Assembly (NCBI RefSeq): GCF_037076465.1 | Contig: NZ_AP028908.1 | Span: 496,001 to 560,000 of the forward strand | Length of the DNA: 64,000 bases | Direction: 5' to 3' | Source: Pectobacterium araliae | GTDB taxonomy: Bacteria > Pseudomonadota > Gammaproteobacteria > Enterobacterales > Enterobacteriaceae | Notes under the pieces: model-generated | What the model was told of the DNA's origin: nothing | Seen by the model: only the letters and a program-made list of their open reading frames with translations | Database searches by the model: none | Shown: piece after piece, positions 1-9,261 of the stretch | Position numbering within the stretch: the first letter of the stretch is position 1 | Layout of the letters: each line of letters opens with the position of its first letter | Program-made: the position numbers and the translations under genes

Positions 1-1
1 T

Positions 2-607
2 GCCGGACTGATTCCCGTCGATAGCGGCGATATCCTGTTTGACGGCAAAACGCTGTCAGAAACCCGAATTGGGTATGTGTTTCAAAACTACCGTGATGCG
101 CTTTTTCCCTGGATGAGCGCCTGGAAGAATATTGCCTATCCGCTGGTGCGCAGTGGGATGAGCAAACACGATGTGCAGACGCGGATGGATGAACTGATTG
201 CGATGTTTGATATTCGTTTTGATCTTCAACGTTACCCGTATGAACTTTCGGGCGGGCAGCAGCAGACGGTGTGTATTATGCGGGCGCTAGCGACGGGGCC
301 GGAGGTGATGTTTCTGGACGAGCCGTTCTCGGCGCTGGATTTTGAAATGACACTGTTCATCCGCGACAAGCTGCAAGAGGTTCAATTGGCGACGGGGGTG
401 ACGATGGTGATTGTGTCACACGATTTGGAAGATGCGGTGTTTCTGGCGGACGAAATTCTGCTGCTGACGCGTCGGCCAACGACGGTGTCGGAGATTGTTC
501 CTTTCGATTTAGTGCGTCCACGTGGTGCCGAGGCGATGAGCGATCCAGAGTTTATTCGCGTCAAGGCGCATACGCTGGAAGTATTCAAACGCGAAATGGC
601 GGCATAG
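2..607 (+). CDS. ABC transporter ATP-binding protein, 5' partial
   Basis: The frame is open from base 2, so the start and the Walker A motif lie outside the window. About 201 residues remain. Visible motifs are the Q-loop (YVFQN), the ABC signature LSGGQQQT, Walker B with catalytic Glu (VMFLDEPFSALD) and the switch His (IVSHDLEDA). The signature tail reads QTVCIMRAL where most family members have Q-R-V-A-I-A-R-A-L, a modest deviation. This pattern and the short C-terminus fit the nitrate/taurine/sulfonate (SsuB/TauB-like) ATPases that power uptake of small anions or thiamine-like compounds at the inner membrane. The partner permease and binding protein would lie upstream, out of view, so the substrate cannot be assigned. 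Confidence 0.9.
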   Translation, partial: AGLIPVDSGDILFDGKTLSETRIGYVFQNYRDALFPWMSAWKNIAYPLVRSGMSKHDVQTRMDELIAMFDIRFDLQRYPYELSGGQQQTVCIMRALATGPEVMFLDEPFSALDFEMTLFIRDKLQEVQLATGVTMVIVSHDLEDAVFLADEILLLTRRPTTVSEIVPFDLVRPRGAEAMSDPEFIRVKAHTLEVFKREMAA

Positions 608-621
608 GGAACACCGATCGG

Positions 622-661
622 TGTCAGTCTCCCAACTGGCAATATGTTTGGGAGACTGACA
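622..661. terminator. Perfect 14-bp inverted repeat after the ABC gene
   Basis: Arms 622-635 and 648-661 are perfectly complementary around a 12-nt loop, 14 bases after the ATPase stop codon. No T-run follows on the plus strand, so it is either a weak or bidirectional terminator or an RNA-stabilising hairpin. Confidence 0.5.
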
Positions 662-676
662 GCGAAAATCTACTCT

Positions 677-1070
677 TCACTCAGCGAACGCGGTTCGTGT
701 TCTTTTCTTAATATGCCCTGTCACCAGCCCCACGAGGGACGCTGCGATAATCATGTTGAGTGTCGTGAAATTGGCTTCACGGGAATGTACTGTCATTGTG
801 CTTCCAATAGGGGGGTTAACAAGGCTCTTCAATCCCGGAAAGGCAGAGAGAAACTTCCTTCATGAGCCAGGTATGAAATCGTGCGTATTTTTCATTTTGC
901 TCAAGGGGGACGGGCGATAACAAGTAATAAGCAGAACCATCTCGCGCAAATCCATACGGTGCATGCAATTGTCCGCTACCTATTTCATCCTGCACCATCA
1001 GAAAAGACGCCATTGCCATCCCTAACCCTGAAACTGCCGCCTGAATGCACAGGTAAAAGTGCTCATAGTC
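677..1070 (-). pseudogene. LysR-type regulator C-terminal remnant, with a short membrane-like ORF behind it
   Basis: On the minus strand an open frame that ends at 816 reads like the end of a LysR-family effector-binding domain: a GLGMAMASF segment, a QLHAPYGF segment and a final FHTWLMKEVSLCL helix. The DNA-binding N-terminus is absent; the homologous-looking stretch stops near 1070, where the LysE-type gene begins on the opposite strand. Behind it, at 677-796, is a 39-residue minus-strand frame with one hydrophobic stretch (NMIIAASLVGLVTG) that looks like the tail of a permease; I cannot name it. Both pieces look like decay products. A complete LysR gene would be divergent from the exporter, as expected for a regulator of a LysE-type efflux gene. 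Confidence 0.55.
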
Positions 1071-1697
1071 CGCTCTGGTACTGCCTTTGAGATTTCCGTC
1101 GCCACTATCACCATTTTGGCGGTGATCAGCCCGGAGCCTGATTTTGCGATGGTGACCCGCAACAGCTATGCGTTTGGCTCGCGCGCCGGACTACTCAGCG
1201 CATTTGGCATTGCCTGCGGCGTCCAGATTCATGTGATGTATGCCGTTTTTGGCATTGCAATATTCATTGTTAACTCCCCGATGGTGTTTATGGCGATGAA
1301 GATTTTTGGAGCGTCATATCTGATTTACCTAGGGTATAACTCATTAACCAACACGAGAAAAATAACGTTTGAGCAGGCTGCTGGTCATGTGCCGTCGTCG
1401 CTTGCTGCATTTCGTATGGGGTTTCTCACCAATGCCCTTAACCCGAAAACGATGCTGTTTGTGGTCGCTACCTATACTCAGATCGTACAGCCCGGCAGCC
1501 CAATGAGCCATAATTTTGGCTACGGGTTATTTATGTCGGTAGCGCACTGGGTCTGGTTCAGTCTTGTTGCGCTGTTTTTTGCCGCACCGGCTATGCGTCG
1601 TCGGTTACTCGATCGTCAACATCTGATCGATAAAGGGATCGGCATTGCCCTGATCGTATTAGGTGCTTCTCTGGCGTTTACCAAAATTACCCTCTAG
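1059..1697 (+). CDS. LysE/RhtB family amino-acid exporter, possibly altered N-terminus
   Basis: Polytopic inner-membrane protein of about 212 residues with LysE/RhtB hallmarks: an N-terminal helix running into ISPEPDFAMV (the family usually has ISPGPDF, so Gly is replaced by Glu), then SRAGLLSAFGIACG, a GFLTNALNPKTM loop and hydrophobic segments to the end. The family exports amino acids or homoserine lactone-like compounds. The only open start is GTG 1059, which lies inside the LysR remnant's complementary sequence and has no clear ribosome-binding site. The normal start and promoter may therefore have been removed with the regulator by a deletion near 1070-1090. The gene may be silent or expressed from outside. 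Confidence 0.7.
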   Translation: MLIVRSGTAFEISVATITILAVISPEPDFAMVTRNSYAFGSRAGLLSAFGIACGVQIHVMYAVFGIAIFIVNSPMVFMAMKIFGASYLIYLGYNSLTNTRKITFEQAAGHVPSSLAAFRMGFLTNALNPKTMLFVVATYTQIVQPGSPMSHNFGYGLFMSVAHWVWFSLVALFFAAPAMRRRLLDRQHLIDKGIGIALIVLGASLAFTKITL

Positions 1698-1814
1698 AGG
1701 CCATGATGGCGAAATGATGAATTCGATAAACTGTACATAAAGAAATGGAGAATCAGGCAAGAAAACAGTTGGAATGCTATACCTGTTTGCTGGGGGAATT
1801 GAGGAAAATAGTCT

Positions 1815-1858
1815 GTTTCTCAACGTCATCAGTTTCTCAACATAATCGGTTTCTCAAC
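1815..1858 (+). repeat. Three 10-bp direct repeats at 17-bp period upstream of the alcohol dehydrogenase
   Basis: GTTTCTCAAC occurs at 1815-1824, 1832-1841 and 1849-1858, with exactly 17 bases from start to start. The last copy ends 17 bases before the ATG at 1875. This may be a regulator-binding array or a small replication-slippage tandem. Confidence 0.75.
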
Positions 1859-1874
1859 AGAAAAGGAAATAGCC

Positions 1875-2924
1875 ATGCTTGTACACGCGTATGGAGCCCA
1901 TGCGGGCGACAAAGCTCTTGAGCCGTTGAAGATTGTGCGACGTGCACCAGGAGCTCACGATGTTCAGATTGAGATTGCGTACTGCGGTATCTGCCATTCG
2001 GACCTGCATCAGGTGCGTGCGGAATGGGCAGGCACCCAGTTTCCCTGCGTTCCCGGCCATGAGATTGTTGGGCGGGTGTCTGCGGTCGGGGCGCATGTTT
2101 CGGCCTTTAAGGCGGGCGATCTGGTGGGGATTGGCTGCATCGTAGACAGCTGTCGACACTGCGAAGAATGTGATGATGGCTTAGAAAACTACTGTGACGG
2201 TATGGTCGGCACGTATAACGGTCCGACAGCAGATGAGCCCGGCTGGACGCTTGGCGGTTATTCTCAGCAAATCGTCGTGCATGAGCGCTATGTGTTGCGC
2301 GTCCGTCATTCTGAGACGGAGCTGGCTGCCGTCGCGCCGCTGCTGTGCGCAGGGATTACCACCTATTCGCCGTTGCGGCATTGGAATGCCGGGCCGGGTA
2401 AAAAAGTGGGTGTTGTGGGGATCGGCGGGCTTGGCCACATGGGGATCAAACTGGCACATGCTATGGGGGCCTATGTCGTTGCGTTCACGACGTCCGAATC
2501 TAAACGCGACGCTGCAAAAGCGTTGGGCGCAAACGAGGTTGTGGTGTCTCGTCACGCAGAAGAAATGGCAGCGCACGCGGGCAGCTTCGATTTAATCCTC
2601 AATACCGTTGCTGCGCCGCACGATCTGGATGCATTTTTGGTGCTGCTGAAACGCGATGGTGCGCTCACGCTGGTCGGTGCGCCTGCGTCACCGCATCCTT
2701 CTCCCAACGTGTTCAACCTGATCATGAAACGCCGTACGGTGGCAGGATCGATGATCGGTGGCATTCCTGAAACACAGGAAATGTTGGATTTCTGCGCTGA
2801 ACACGGGATTGTGTCAGATATTGAGCTGATCCGCGCTGACGAGATCAATGAGGCCTACGAGCGGATGCTCAAAGGCGATGTGAAATATCGCTTCGTCATT
2901 GATAATGCGACACTAAATGCCTGA
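1875..2924 (+). CDS. Zinc-dependent NAD(P) alcohol/aldehyde dehydrogenase (YahK-like)
   Basis: A 349-residue cytosolic medium-chain dehydrogenase. Catalytic zinc ligands are visible as Cys40 (CGICHSDLH), His62-Glu63 (PGHE) and the Cys in PLLCAGITTYSPL; four structural zinc cysteines follow in CRHCEECDDGLENYC (about residues 93-107). The Rossmann motif GIGGLGHMG lies near residue 180. It most resembles the YahK/cinnamyl-alcohol dehydrogenase-like group that reduces a broad range of aldehydes to alcohols, usually with NADPH. ATG 1875 is chosen because AAAAGGAAA precedes it. It appears monocistronic: a 10-bp inverted repeat follows at 2934-2967. The substrate is not determined by sequence. Confidence 0.88.
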   Translation: MLVHAYGAHAGDKALEPLKIVRRAPGAHDVQIEIAYCGICHSDLHQVRAEWAGTQFPCVPGHEIVGRVSAVGAHVSAFKAGDLVGIGCIVDSCRHCEECDDGLENYCDGMVGTYNGPTADEPGWTLGGYSQQIVVHERYVLRVRHSETELAAVAPLLCAGITTYSPLRHWNAGPGKKVGVVGIGGLGHMGIKLAHAMGAYVVAFTTSESKRDAAKALGANEVVVSRHAEEMAAHAGSFDLILNTVAAPHDLDAFLVLLKRDGALTLVGAPASPHPSPNVFNLIMKRRTVAGSMIGGIPETQEMLDFCAEHGIVSDIELIRADEINEAYERMLKGDVKYRFVIDNATLNA

Positions 2925-2933
2925 TTAGCTTGA

Positions 2934-2967
2934 TTCCCACAGCACCTGTTTTCCGGCGCTGTGGGAA
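2934..2967 (+). terminator. Inverted repeat after the alcohol dehydrogenase
   Basis: TTCCCACAGC (2934-2943) pairs with GCTGTGGGAA (2958-2967) around a 14-nt loop, ten bases past the stop codon. There is no real T-tract, so termination may be inefficient. Confidence 0.55.
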
Positions 2968-3134
2968 CGTTATTAAACCATTCATCACGCCTTCTCTACA
3001 TCGTGAGAAAAGCCAATCCATCGTCATTTCCTGTCACCAACAGCGTCTGGATGCGGTATTATTCATCGTCACTATTCATTGTTACACCAACGCGTTGATT
3101 TTCCTTCTCTATCACAGCGAAAAGACAGTCTAAA

Positions 3135-3677
3135 ATGGAAATTTATCTTGGTTTAGCTCTGGTTGGTCTGGTGTTTATCTGGGCGATTTTTACCTACAAC
3201 CGGTTGATCTCTCTGCGACGTTTTAAAGATGAAGCCTGGAGCGGTATTGCGGTACAACTGAAACGCCGTCACGATCTGGCTCCTAATCTGTTGACGTTAG
3301 TTAAGCGTTACGCACAGCATGAAAAAGATCTGCTGGAAGCGATTTCTCGTCAGCGCACCAGTCAGGCTGGCAGCACCCGCCACATTGCTCAGAATGAACG
3401 AGAATACTCAGGGACGCTGGGGCGTTTTTTTGCTCTGGCAGAAGCCTATCCTGACCTGAAGGCCAACCAAAACTTCCTCGCCTTGCAGCAATCGCTTTCT
3501 GAAATTGAAGAACAGCTTCAGATGTCGCGCCGCTATTTCAATGCCACGGTGCGGGATTTGAATATTCAGGTGGAATCCTTCCCCAGCTTGTTAATCGCAA
3601 AACTGTTCCAGTTTAAAACCGAACCGTTCTTTGAACTGGAGAATCTTGCAGAAGGCGATGTTCCACGGATGGAGTAA
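3135..3677 (+). CDS. LemA family membrane protein
   Basis: 180 residues. An N-terminal membrane anchor (about residues 3-20) is followed by the LemA core: YNRLISLRR, then LKRRHDLAPNLL, where the family normally has a RRxDLIPNL-type segment, and amphipathic helices to a FNATVRDLNIQVE motif. LemA proteins are helical membrane-anchored proteins with an extracytoplasmic N-terminus and no established biochemical role. Here the gene overlaps or nearly abuts a DUF2207 gene, the standard LemA partner, and the pair is probably one operon with the gene at 5806. Confidence 0.88.
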   Translation: MEIYLGLALVGLVFIWAIFTYNRLISLRRFKDEAWSGIAVQLKRRHDLAPNLLTLVKRYAQHEKDLLEAISRQRTSQAGSTRHIAQNEREYSGTLGRFFALAEAYPDLKANQNFLALQQSLSEIEEQLQMSRRYFNATVRDLNIQVESFPSLLIAKLFQFKTEPFFELENLAEGDVPRME

Positions 3678-3681
3678 CGTG

Positions 3682-5742
3682 ATGGCAAGGTTATGGAGGG
3701 GAGTGCGCTGTTGCAGCTGGCTCGTTTTACTCTGCTGGAGTGTTCTGGTTCAGGCAAACGCCTCGGATCGGACGTTTTACCCAGGAATCAGTGTTGCACC
3801 CAGTGCGAGTTTGTATCAACGGGGCATGGGCGAACGTATTTTACTGTTTGATTCGCAGGCTCGTTTTCAGATGGATGGCTCTATGCAGGTGGAGGAGACC
3901 ATTCAGGTGCAATCGAACGGTGAGCAGATCAAACGGGGGATATTTCGCACGCTCCCGCTGGTCTGGCACCGGCAGGACGGCAGCACGTTTCTCCTGCAAT
4001 ATCACGTTAAGCAGGTACTGCGTGATGGTGTGCCTGAAAATTACATCCTTGAACAAAATCATGAGCAACTTAAGGTATTAATTGGCAGTGCCGATCGTTT
4101 GTTACCGCCCGGAATATATCGTTACCGTATCCAGTATCAGGTGAGTAACCATTTTAGTCGGTTTCCTGAGTGGGATGAGCTGTACTGGAATGTGACGGGC
4201 AACGGTTGGAGTTACCCCATCAATAACGTCCGTTTTCGTCTGTACTTACCCGAACAAGACGCATTTCTTACGCCTGAGGGTAAAGACGCTCGTTTGCGCT
4301 CCATCGATGTGTATACCGGTCAGCCCGGCGAGAAAGGTCATAATGCGCGTATTTTAGCGGCTGGTAGCATTGAGACTCTTGCCCCGCTGGATAGTGGAGA
4401 AGGGCTAACGGTTGTCTACACGTGGCCGCGCAGCATTCTGGCTTCGGCTCCTGCACCACAGGAAGACTCGCTGTTGGGGCATTGGCTTTCGCCCACGCTG
4501 AAAAGTGGAATACTGTGGTTTCCTCCCTTCCTGATCGTGGCTTACTACCTGTTTTGGTGGGGTAAACATATCACTCCCCTTAGCTTAACTAAACCTGCGG
4601 TCATGCCGTTGTATAACGTTCCCAATGGTATTTCGCCCGGCTATGTGCGTTACCTCTGTCAACGAACCTACGATAACGTCGCTTTCTCCAGTAATGTATT
4701 GGATTTGGTCGCCAAGCGTGCAATCGCCCTCACAAAAACCATCCAGAAGCCGAGAAAAACCCACAGTGGCATGACGCCGCAGCGAGAAGAACAGTGGCTC
4801 ACTCGCTTACCTGACAGCGAGTCTCACAAACTGACGCCTGAGGATAAACAGCTCCTCAGTACCTTGTTTCCCGGCAAGACGAGGAAACTGGATATTACGG
4901 TAACTAGCATGCGTTCAGTCCCGATGCAGAAGGCGCGTAAGGCGCAGGAGGAACATTATGAAAAAATGCACCCGACGCTGTTTTTATCGATTGCAGGCGC
5001 AGTGAAAGTGGGCATCGCGCTAAGTTTGTTGGTTCCGGTGCTATATGGTTTGTTCTTCAATCTCTGGGCGGCGGTGAGTACGATGATCTGTCTGCCTTTC
5101 CTGCTGTTCAGCACGATGTTGTGTCTGCAATTATTGAAATACGCACGCTATTCCGCGCTGCTAAAGAATAGTGAGAAAAGTAAAGCCTCGCTTTTTCTGG
5201 TGGTGGCCGGGTTTCTCTTTACGCTGCCTTTTGGCCTCGGACTGTTTCGCTTACTGACCTCATCTCAACTGCCAGATGACTATCAGGGAGCCTTATTGGT
5301 CAGTCTGTTATTGTGCCTGGGGTTCTTCTGCATCGTACCGCGTTATACCCAAAAGGGGCTGGATGGTTTGGCTGTCGCTAAAGGGATGACCCTGTACCTC
5401 CGTGCCGCAGAAGAACGCCGTTATGAAACGTTGTATCCGCCTGATGAGCGAGTGACTCATTTTGAACGTATGTTGCCTTATGCGCTGGCATTGGGCGTGG
5501 GGGACACCTGGGCTAATACATTCGCTCAGTATCTGAAACTCCATCGCATGACCTCTGATGTCTTTTCCCACACGCAGTGGGATGGGTTGTCCCAGTTCAA
5601 CAACGCATGTAGCGCTTCGTCAAAGACGGTTGTGTATTCCGGTTCTGGTGGTGGAGGCGGTGGCAGTTCCAGTGGTTCCGGTTCCTCCGGCAGGGGATCG
5701 TCGGGGGGCGGCTCTGGCGGTGGTGGCGGAGGAGGATGGTAA
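3682..5742 (+). CDS. DUF2207 membrane protein (YciQ-like)
   Basis: Start ATG 3682 (GTG 3679 is the alternative) is chosen because GGATGGAG precedes it and because the next residues form a clear signal peptide (MARLWRGVRCC then a hydrophobic run ending in QANA). About 686 residues: an exported N-terminal beta-rich DUF2207 domain (to about residue 270), one transmembrane helix near residues 280-300, a cytosolic region, two more membrane segments, and a C-terminal tail of almost pure Gly/Ser ending in W. That Gly/Ser tail is typical of the YciQ family. Function is unknown; the constant pairing with LemA suggests a joint envelope role. Confidence 0.85.
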   Translation: MARLWRGVRCCSWLVLLCWSVLVQANASDRTFYPGISVAPSASLYQRGMGERILLFDSQARFQMDGSMQVEETIQVQSNGEQIKRGIFRTLPLVWHRQDGSTFLLQYHVKQVLRDGVPENYILEQNHEQLKVLIGSADRLLPPGIYRYRIQYQVSNHFSRFPEWDELYWNVTGNGWSYPINNVRFRLYLPEQDAFLTPEGKDARLRSIDVYTGQPGEKGHNARILAAGSIETLAPLDSGEGLTVVYTWPRSILASAPAPQEDSLLGHWLSPTLKSGILWFPPFLIVAYYLFWWGKHITPLSLTKPAVMPLYNVPNGISPGYVRYLCQRTYDNVAFSSNVLDLVAKRAIALTKTIQKPRKTHSGMTPQREEQWLTRLPDSESHKLTPEDKQLLSTLFPGKTRKLDITVTSMRSVPMQKARKAQEEHYEKMHPTLFLSIAGAVKVGIALSLLVPVLYGLFFNLWAAVSTMICLPFLLFSTMLCLQLLKYARYSALLKNSEKSKASLFLVVAGFLFTLPFGLGLFRLLTSSQLPDDYQGALLVSLLLCLGFFCIVPRYTQKGLDGLAVAKGMTLYLRAAEERRYETLYPPDERVTHFERMLPYALALGVGDTWANTFAQYLKLHRMTSDVFSHTQWDGLSQFNNACSASSKTVVYSGSGGGGGGSSSGSGSSGRGSSGGGSGGGGGGGW

Positions 5743-5805
5743 ATATCATCAATACTGATTTTTTGGCTAACGTTTCATCTGCGATAAATAAGGAAAAAAA
5801 GAAAA

Positions 5806-7518
5806 ATGACGGATAGCCATTCAAACGAAACCGCGGGATCACTACAACACGAACTGCCTTTGCGGGATGAATCGCTCAAGGTCATCAGCGAATGGTTTGA
5901 GGCGCTGGAGAAAAGGGGCGATGTTGATAACGTCGTATCGCGAACCACGCTGCAAGCTGGTATTTATAACGATGTGATACTGGATTATGCGCCGGGCCGG
6001 ACGTCGATATCCTCTGAAGTGAAAAGTGATGCTGATGGGCTGTCTCCCGGTAGTCGAATCGGGGCGTTGAGCGTCGCGCAAATACAGAAAGAGGTGGTTC
6101 CGGTACTGGCTCAGGCTATTGCCCGATGGGTCGAGAAACTGGCAGATACTGCGGTGATTGATTATCGGTTTTGCTTCCGTGCCGTGTTTCCAGCAACGGA
6201 AGGTCGCTTGCTGATTACGCTATTTACGTTCACCAACGAGGCGAAAAAACAGCAGCTACTTGAGTCTATTCACGCTTATATCGATCGGCACCTTACCCAT
6301 GGCAGTGCGCCGACAGACGAGTTGCAAACCTTCTTTCTGGCTCGTCACTTACTTGATGACCAACTCTTTCCCTCGCAGGATATCCGCTGGATCATGACGC
6401 AGTTTGAACACATTCAGCAGCGAAACGCAGGGCATGCGGAATTGTCGGAGCATCGGCGCAGGATTGTCCGCGCATTAAGAACGTGGGTCGATCAGCAATT
6501 TTTGTTGCACTATTGCGATGTGTCCAAACCCGAATATTTCTTTGAACCAGATATCTATACCCTCAAGCCCGGTATTGCACTGGATTTACAGGATGCACAA
6601 ACGCTTCACCCCGTTGAGTTAGTGCTCTATGCGGCAGTCATGATTCTGCGTTATGAACCTTCCTACAGTAAGTCCCAGGCACTGGAATATCTGAATATCG
6701 CGAAGCAATTGGGTTCCCCGCGTGCGGTCAGCATGATGGAAGAAGGAAGCGGCGCGTTTGAACAAGAACAAATCAATCTGAAAAATGAGTGGGTGGAATG
6801 CGTGGCGAATGATGTGTTTTCTACCATCACGGTGCGTGTTCGTCAGGAAAGCGCCGAAGCGTATGAACAGGTGCTGCGTTTCATTACACGTTTACTGACG
6901 CTCGGTTTTCCGAAGAGTTACAAGATTGTTCTGAAATCGTCGGTGCGCCAGTATCTTCCCATCAAAGGGCTGGCAAAATCGGATACCCACCGCTTTTTTG
7001 CTAACGCGTTGCAGTATGCATCGGCTTCTCCGCTTCTTGAGGACTATACGCGGGCTGCGATTGAGACATTTGAATGGTACGCCGATTCGGAAGGCGAGAA
7101 GTGCTGTATGCCGGGAAGCTATGCGGTGTTTGGGTTGGGGCTGACCGATGCAGGGTATTTCCCGCTCGTAAAAGAGTATATGGAAAGCGTGGATGACGAG
7201 CACCAATCGGTACACGATGGCTTTATTCGTACGTTTTTCGATAAGCATGGCGTGACGGTACAAAACGTGGCGACGCTGGTTGCCTGTCTGAGCCATGCGA
7301 CGGAAAGCCTCAAGCTGAATATGCTGCCTGCACTAGAAGATGATGTATTGTTCGGGCAACTGGTCGAAGAAGTGCGGATGCGAAAACCTGCTGTGATAGA
7401 ACATATTTTGTACCTCATCTGGGGCAATGCCAAGAAGCTCGCCGCACTGGTGAAAAAATCGGAAGCGAAGCGCGGCGCGTTATTGACGTCGCTTATTCAG
7501 GCTTCGGCCGAATCCTAA
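5806..7518 (+). CDS. Uncharacterised 570-residue protein (DUF6138-like)
   Basis: A soluble, acidic, mostly helical protein with no signal peptide and no membrane segment. It starts with a low-complexity leader, then EALEKRGDVDNVV, and contains an even spread of helices resembling a repeat or scaffold protein. I recall similar proteins under the label DUF6138, but that is memory, not a computed match. It lies 63 bases after the DUF2207 gene on the same strand, with AAGGAAAAAAAG before ATG 5806, so it is probably co-transcribed with lemA and yciQ-like genes. No catalytic motif was recognised. Confidence 0.75.
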   Translation: MTDSHSNETAGSLQHELPLRDESLKVISEWFEALEKRGDVDNVVSRTTLQAGIYNDVILDYAPGRTSISSEVKSDADGLSPGSRIGALSVAQIQKEVVPVLAQAIARWVEKLADTAVIDYRFCFRAVFPATEGRLLITLFTFTNEAKKQQLLESIHAYIDRHLTHGSAPTDELQTFFLARHLLDDQLFPSQDIRWIMTQFEHIQQRNAGHAELSEHRRRIVRALRTWVDQQFLLHYCDVSKPEYFFEPDIYTLKPGIALDLQDAQTLHPVELVLYAAVMILRYEPSYSKSQALEYLNIAKQLGSPRAVSMMEEGSGAFEQEQINLKNEWVECVANDVFSTITVRVRQESAEAYEQVLRFITRLLTLGFPKSYKIVLKSSVRQYLPIKGLAKSDTHRFFANALQYASASPLLEDYTRAAIETFEWYADSEGEKCCMPGSYAVFGLGLTDAGYFPLVKEYMESVDDEHQSVHDGFIRTFFDKHGVTVQNVATLVACLSHATESLKLNMLPALEDDVLFGQLVEEVRMRKPAVIEHILYLIWGNAKKLAALVKKSEAKRGALLTSLIQASAES

Positions 7519-7582
7519 ACGTAATGACGATAACGCTGGGTGAGGGTATATGTTGTGCCTCATCCTATGGAGGAACGTATTG

Positions 7583-8509
7583 ATGACCGCTGTTCTGCTG
7601 CTGGACTCGCGCGCTGATGAAATCGGCTCTGTCTTACACCATGCTGCACCGGAGCTTGAGCTGATGCTGTCAAACGGTACGGCAGAACAGGCTGCGAGCT
7701 GCCCGATTTGGCTGGGGGAACCAGACACTGCAGCGGCATTGCTGGCTCAGGGAGCCAAACCGAAATGGCTACAGTCTACCTGGGCAGGGTTCAAACCGCT
7801 GTTGGCCGATGGGTTACCACGTGATTACCGTTTAAGCCGCGCCGTTGGGGTGTTTGGGCAGCCGATAGCAGAATATGTGATTGCCTATATGCTCAGGCAT
7901 GAGCTGCGTTTGGGGGAGCGGCAAATCAGTCAGGAAGAACGGCGATGGGATCACCGCTTGCCAGGATCGCTGGCGGATAAAAATGTGCTGATCGTTGGTG
8001 CGGGAGAGATTGGCTGTGAAGTCGCGGGCTTCCTACGGCCTTTTGGCGTTGAACTGTACGGCATCGTCAGTACGCCAAGGCATCGGACTGATTTTAAAAA
8101 GATGATGAATTTGGCTGAGCTACCTGTCGCGATACCGGAGGCCGATTACGTCATCAACCTGCTGCCAGATACGTCGGCGACGACCGACATCTATAATGCC
8201 AATCTGTTTGCTGCTATGAAGCCTTCGGCGCTGTTTATTAATGTAGGGCGCGGTAGCGCGGTAGTCGATGATGACTTACGGGCGGCGCTATGTGATGCGC
8301 AAATTGCAGGCGCGGTACTGGATGTATTCAGACAAGAGCCGCTACCGTACAACCATCCGTTCTGGAATACGCCGAACCTAACATTGACGGCACATATTGC
8401 CGGACCGATGGTGCCGGGGCTGATGGGACGATTATTTCTGGATAATCTTGCTCGTTTCCATGCCGATGATGTACTGCGTGGAGAGGTGGATTTTAGCCGC
8501 GAGTATTGA
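7583..8509 (+). CDS. D-2-hydroxyacid dehydrogenase family protein
   Basis: ATG 7583 is preferred over the upstream ATG 7550 because GGAGG sits just before it. The 308 residues contain the Rossmann motif VGAGEIG and the three catalytic landmarks of the family: Arg in NVGRGSAV, Glu in FRQEPLP, and His in TAHIAGP. Such enzymes reduce 2-keto acids, glyoxylate or hydroxypyruvate with NAD(P)H, or work in reverse. It resembles the GhrA/phosphoglycerate dehydrogenase-like branch. The exact substrate is not readable. It is the last core-like gene before the tRNA-Gly and the island. Confidence 0.88.
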   Translation: MTAVLLLDSRADEIGSVLHHAAPELELMLSNGTAEQAASCPIWLGEPDTAAALLAQGAKPKWLQSTWAGFKPLLADGLPRDYRLSRAVGVFGQPIAEYVIAYMLRHELRLGERQISQEERRWDHRLPGSLADKNVLIVGAGEIGCEVAGFLRPFGVELYGIVSTPRHRTDFKKMMNLAELPVAIPEADYVINLLPDTSATTDIYNANLFAAMKPSALFINVGRGSAVVDDDLRAALCDAQIAGAVLDVFRQEPLPYNHPFWNTPNLTLTAHIAGPMVPGLMGRLFLDNLARFHADDVLRGEVDFSREY

Positions 8510-8956
8510 ACGCTAAATTAATTACCGTCATATCGATATGGGGGTTGATATCCTGACAAGGCATCTCGCACGTTTCGCCCCTGGTGATGGCACGGCTTCG
8601 GAGATCCACCAACGGAACTGGAATAGCAACGGATATAACCAAATATAATTAATAATATCAGGTTCCCGAAATGCTAAGCGGTGTAATGAAAGATCGCTGA
8701 TGCCTGAGTGGTTGGTCTGTGGAAGCTGGTTCAGAGCTTGCTTCCACTGCGTGGTACTGGCTGAAACCGCACCGAGCGGTTTTCAGTGAAAAGGGCTTGC
8801 CACGTTAAGTTGATTGGTACATAATGCTGACCGTTGAATCGTCAAGTGAGTAAATAGTGATTAAATTCATTATGTTACATGTAATTTGACAGGGTTTAAA
8901 TCAGTTCTACTCTCAGCGCTGTTTTCTGAAGTAAAAGATAATAAATCCGATTCTAT
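8510..8956. other. Gene-free stretch upstream of the tRNA
   Basis: About 450 bases without a convincing gene. It contains an imperfect hairpin at 8761-8786 (CTGAAACCGC / GCGGTTTTCAG) and the putative tRNA promoter at 8886-8913. Nothing else was recognised. Confidence 0.6.
8886..8913 (+). promoter_or_regulatory. Putative sigma-70 promoter of tRNA-Gly
   Basis: TTGACA at 8886-8891 followed after 16 bases by TACTCT at 8908-8913. It sits 43 bases before the tRNA. The -35 is perfect and the -10 weak. Confidence 0.5.
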
Positions 8957-9032
<76 letters not shown>

Positions 9033-9078
9033 ATTTGTGATCTGTAGACTGCTACTGAAGTCTGCAAGTCGTTGAAAA

Positions 9079-9102
9079 TAGGACCTTCGGGTCCTTTTTT
9101 CG
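9079..9102 (+). terminator. Rho-independent terminator after tRNA-Gly
   Basis: Stem GGACC (9081-9085), TTCG tetraloop, stem GGTCC (9090-9094), then six T residues. It is ideally placed to end the tRNA transcript. Confidence 0.9.
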
Positions 9103-9261
9103 TTCCAGCGAAGTCTACTGGAATCCGTCTACATCCACGCTTTTTTTAGTCCATTTTTTAGTCCATAAAAAACGGGTGCGTGGGGTTCCGTATTCTTGCT
9201 GGGTCGGAGCGAGCCATGGGTCGAGGATCTAGCCTAACTCTTCAAGTTAGGAGCTGGAACT

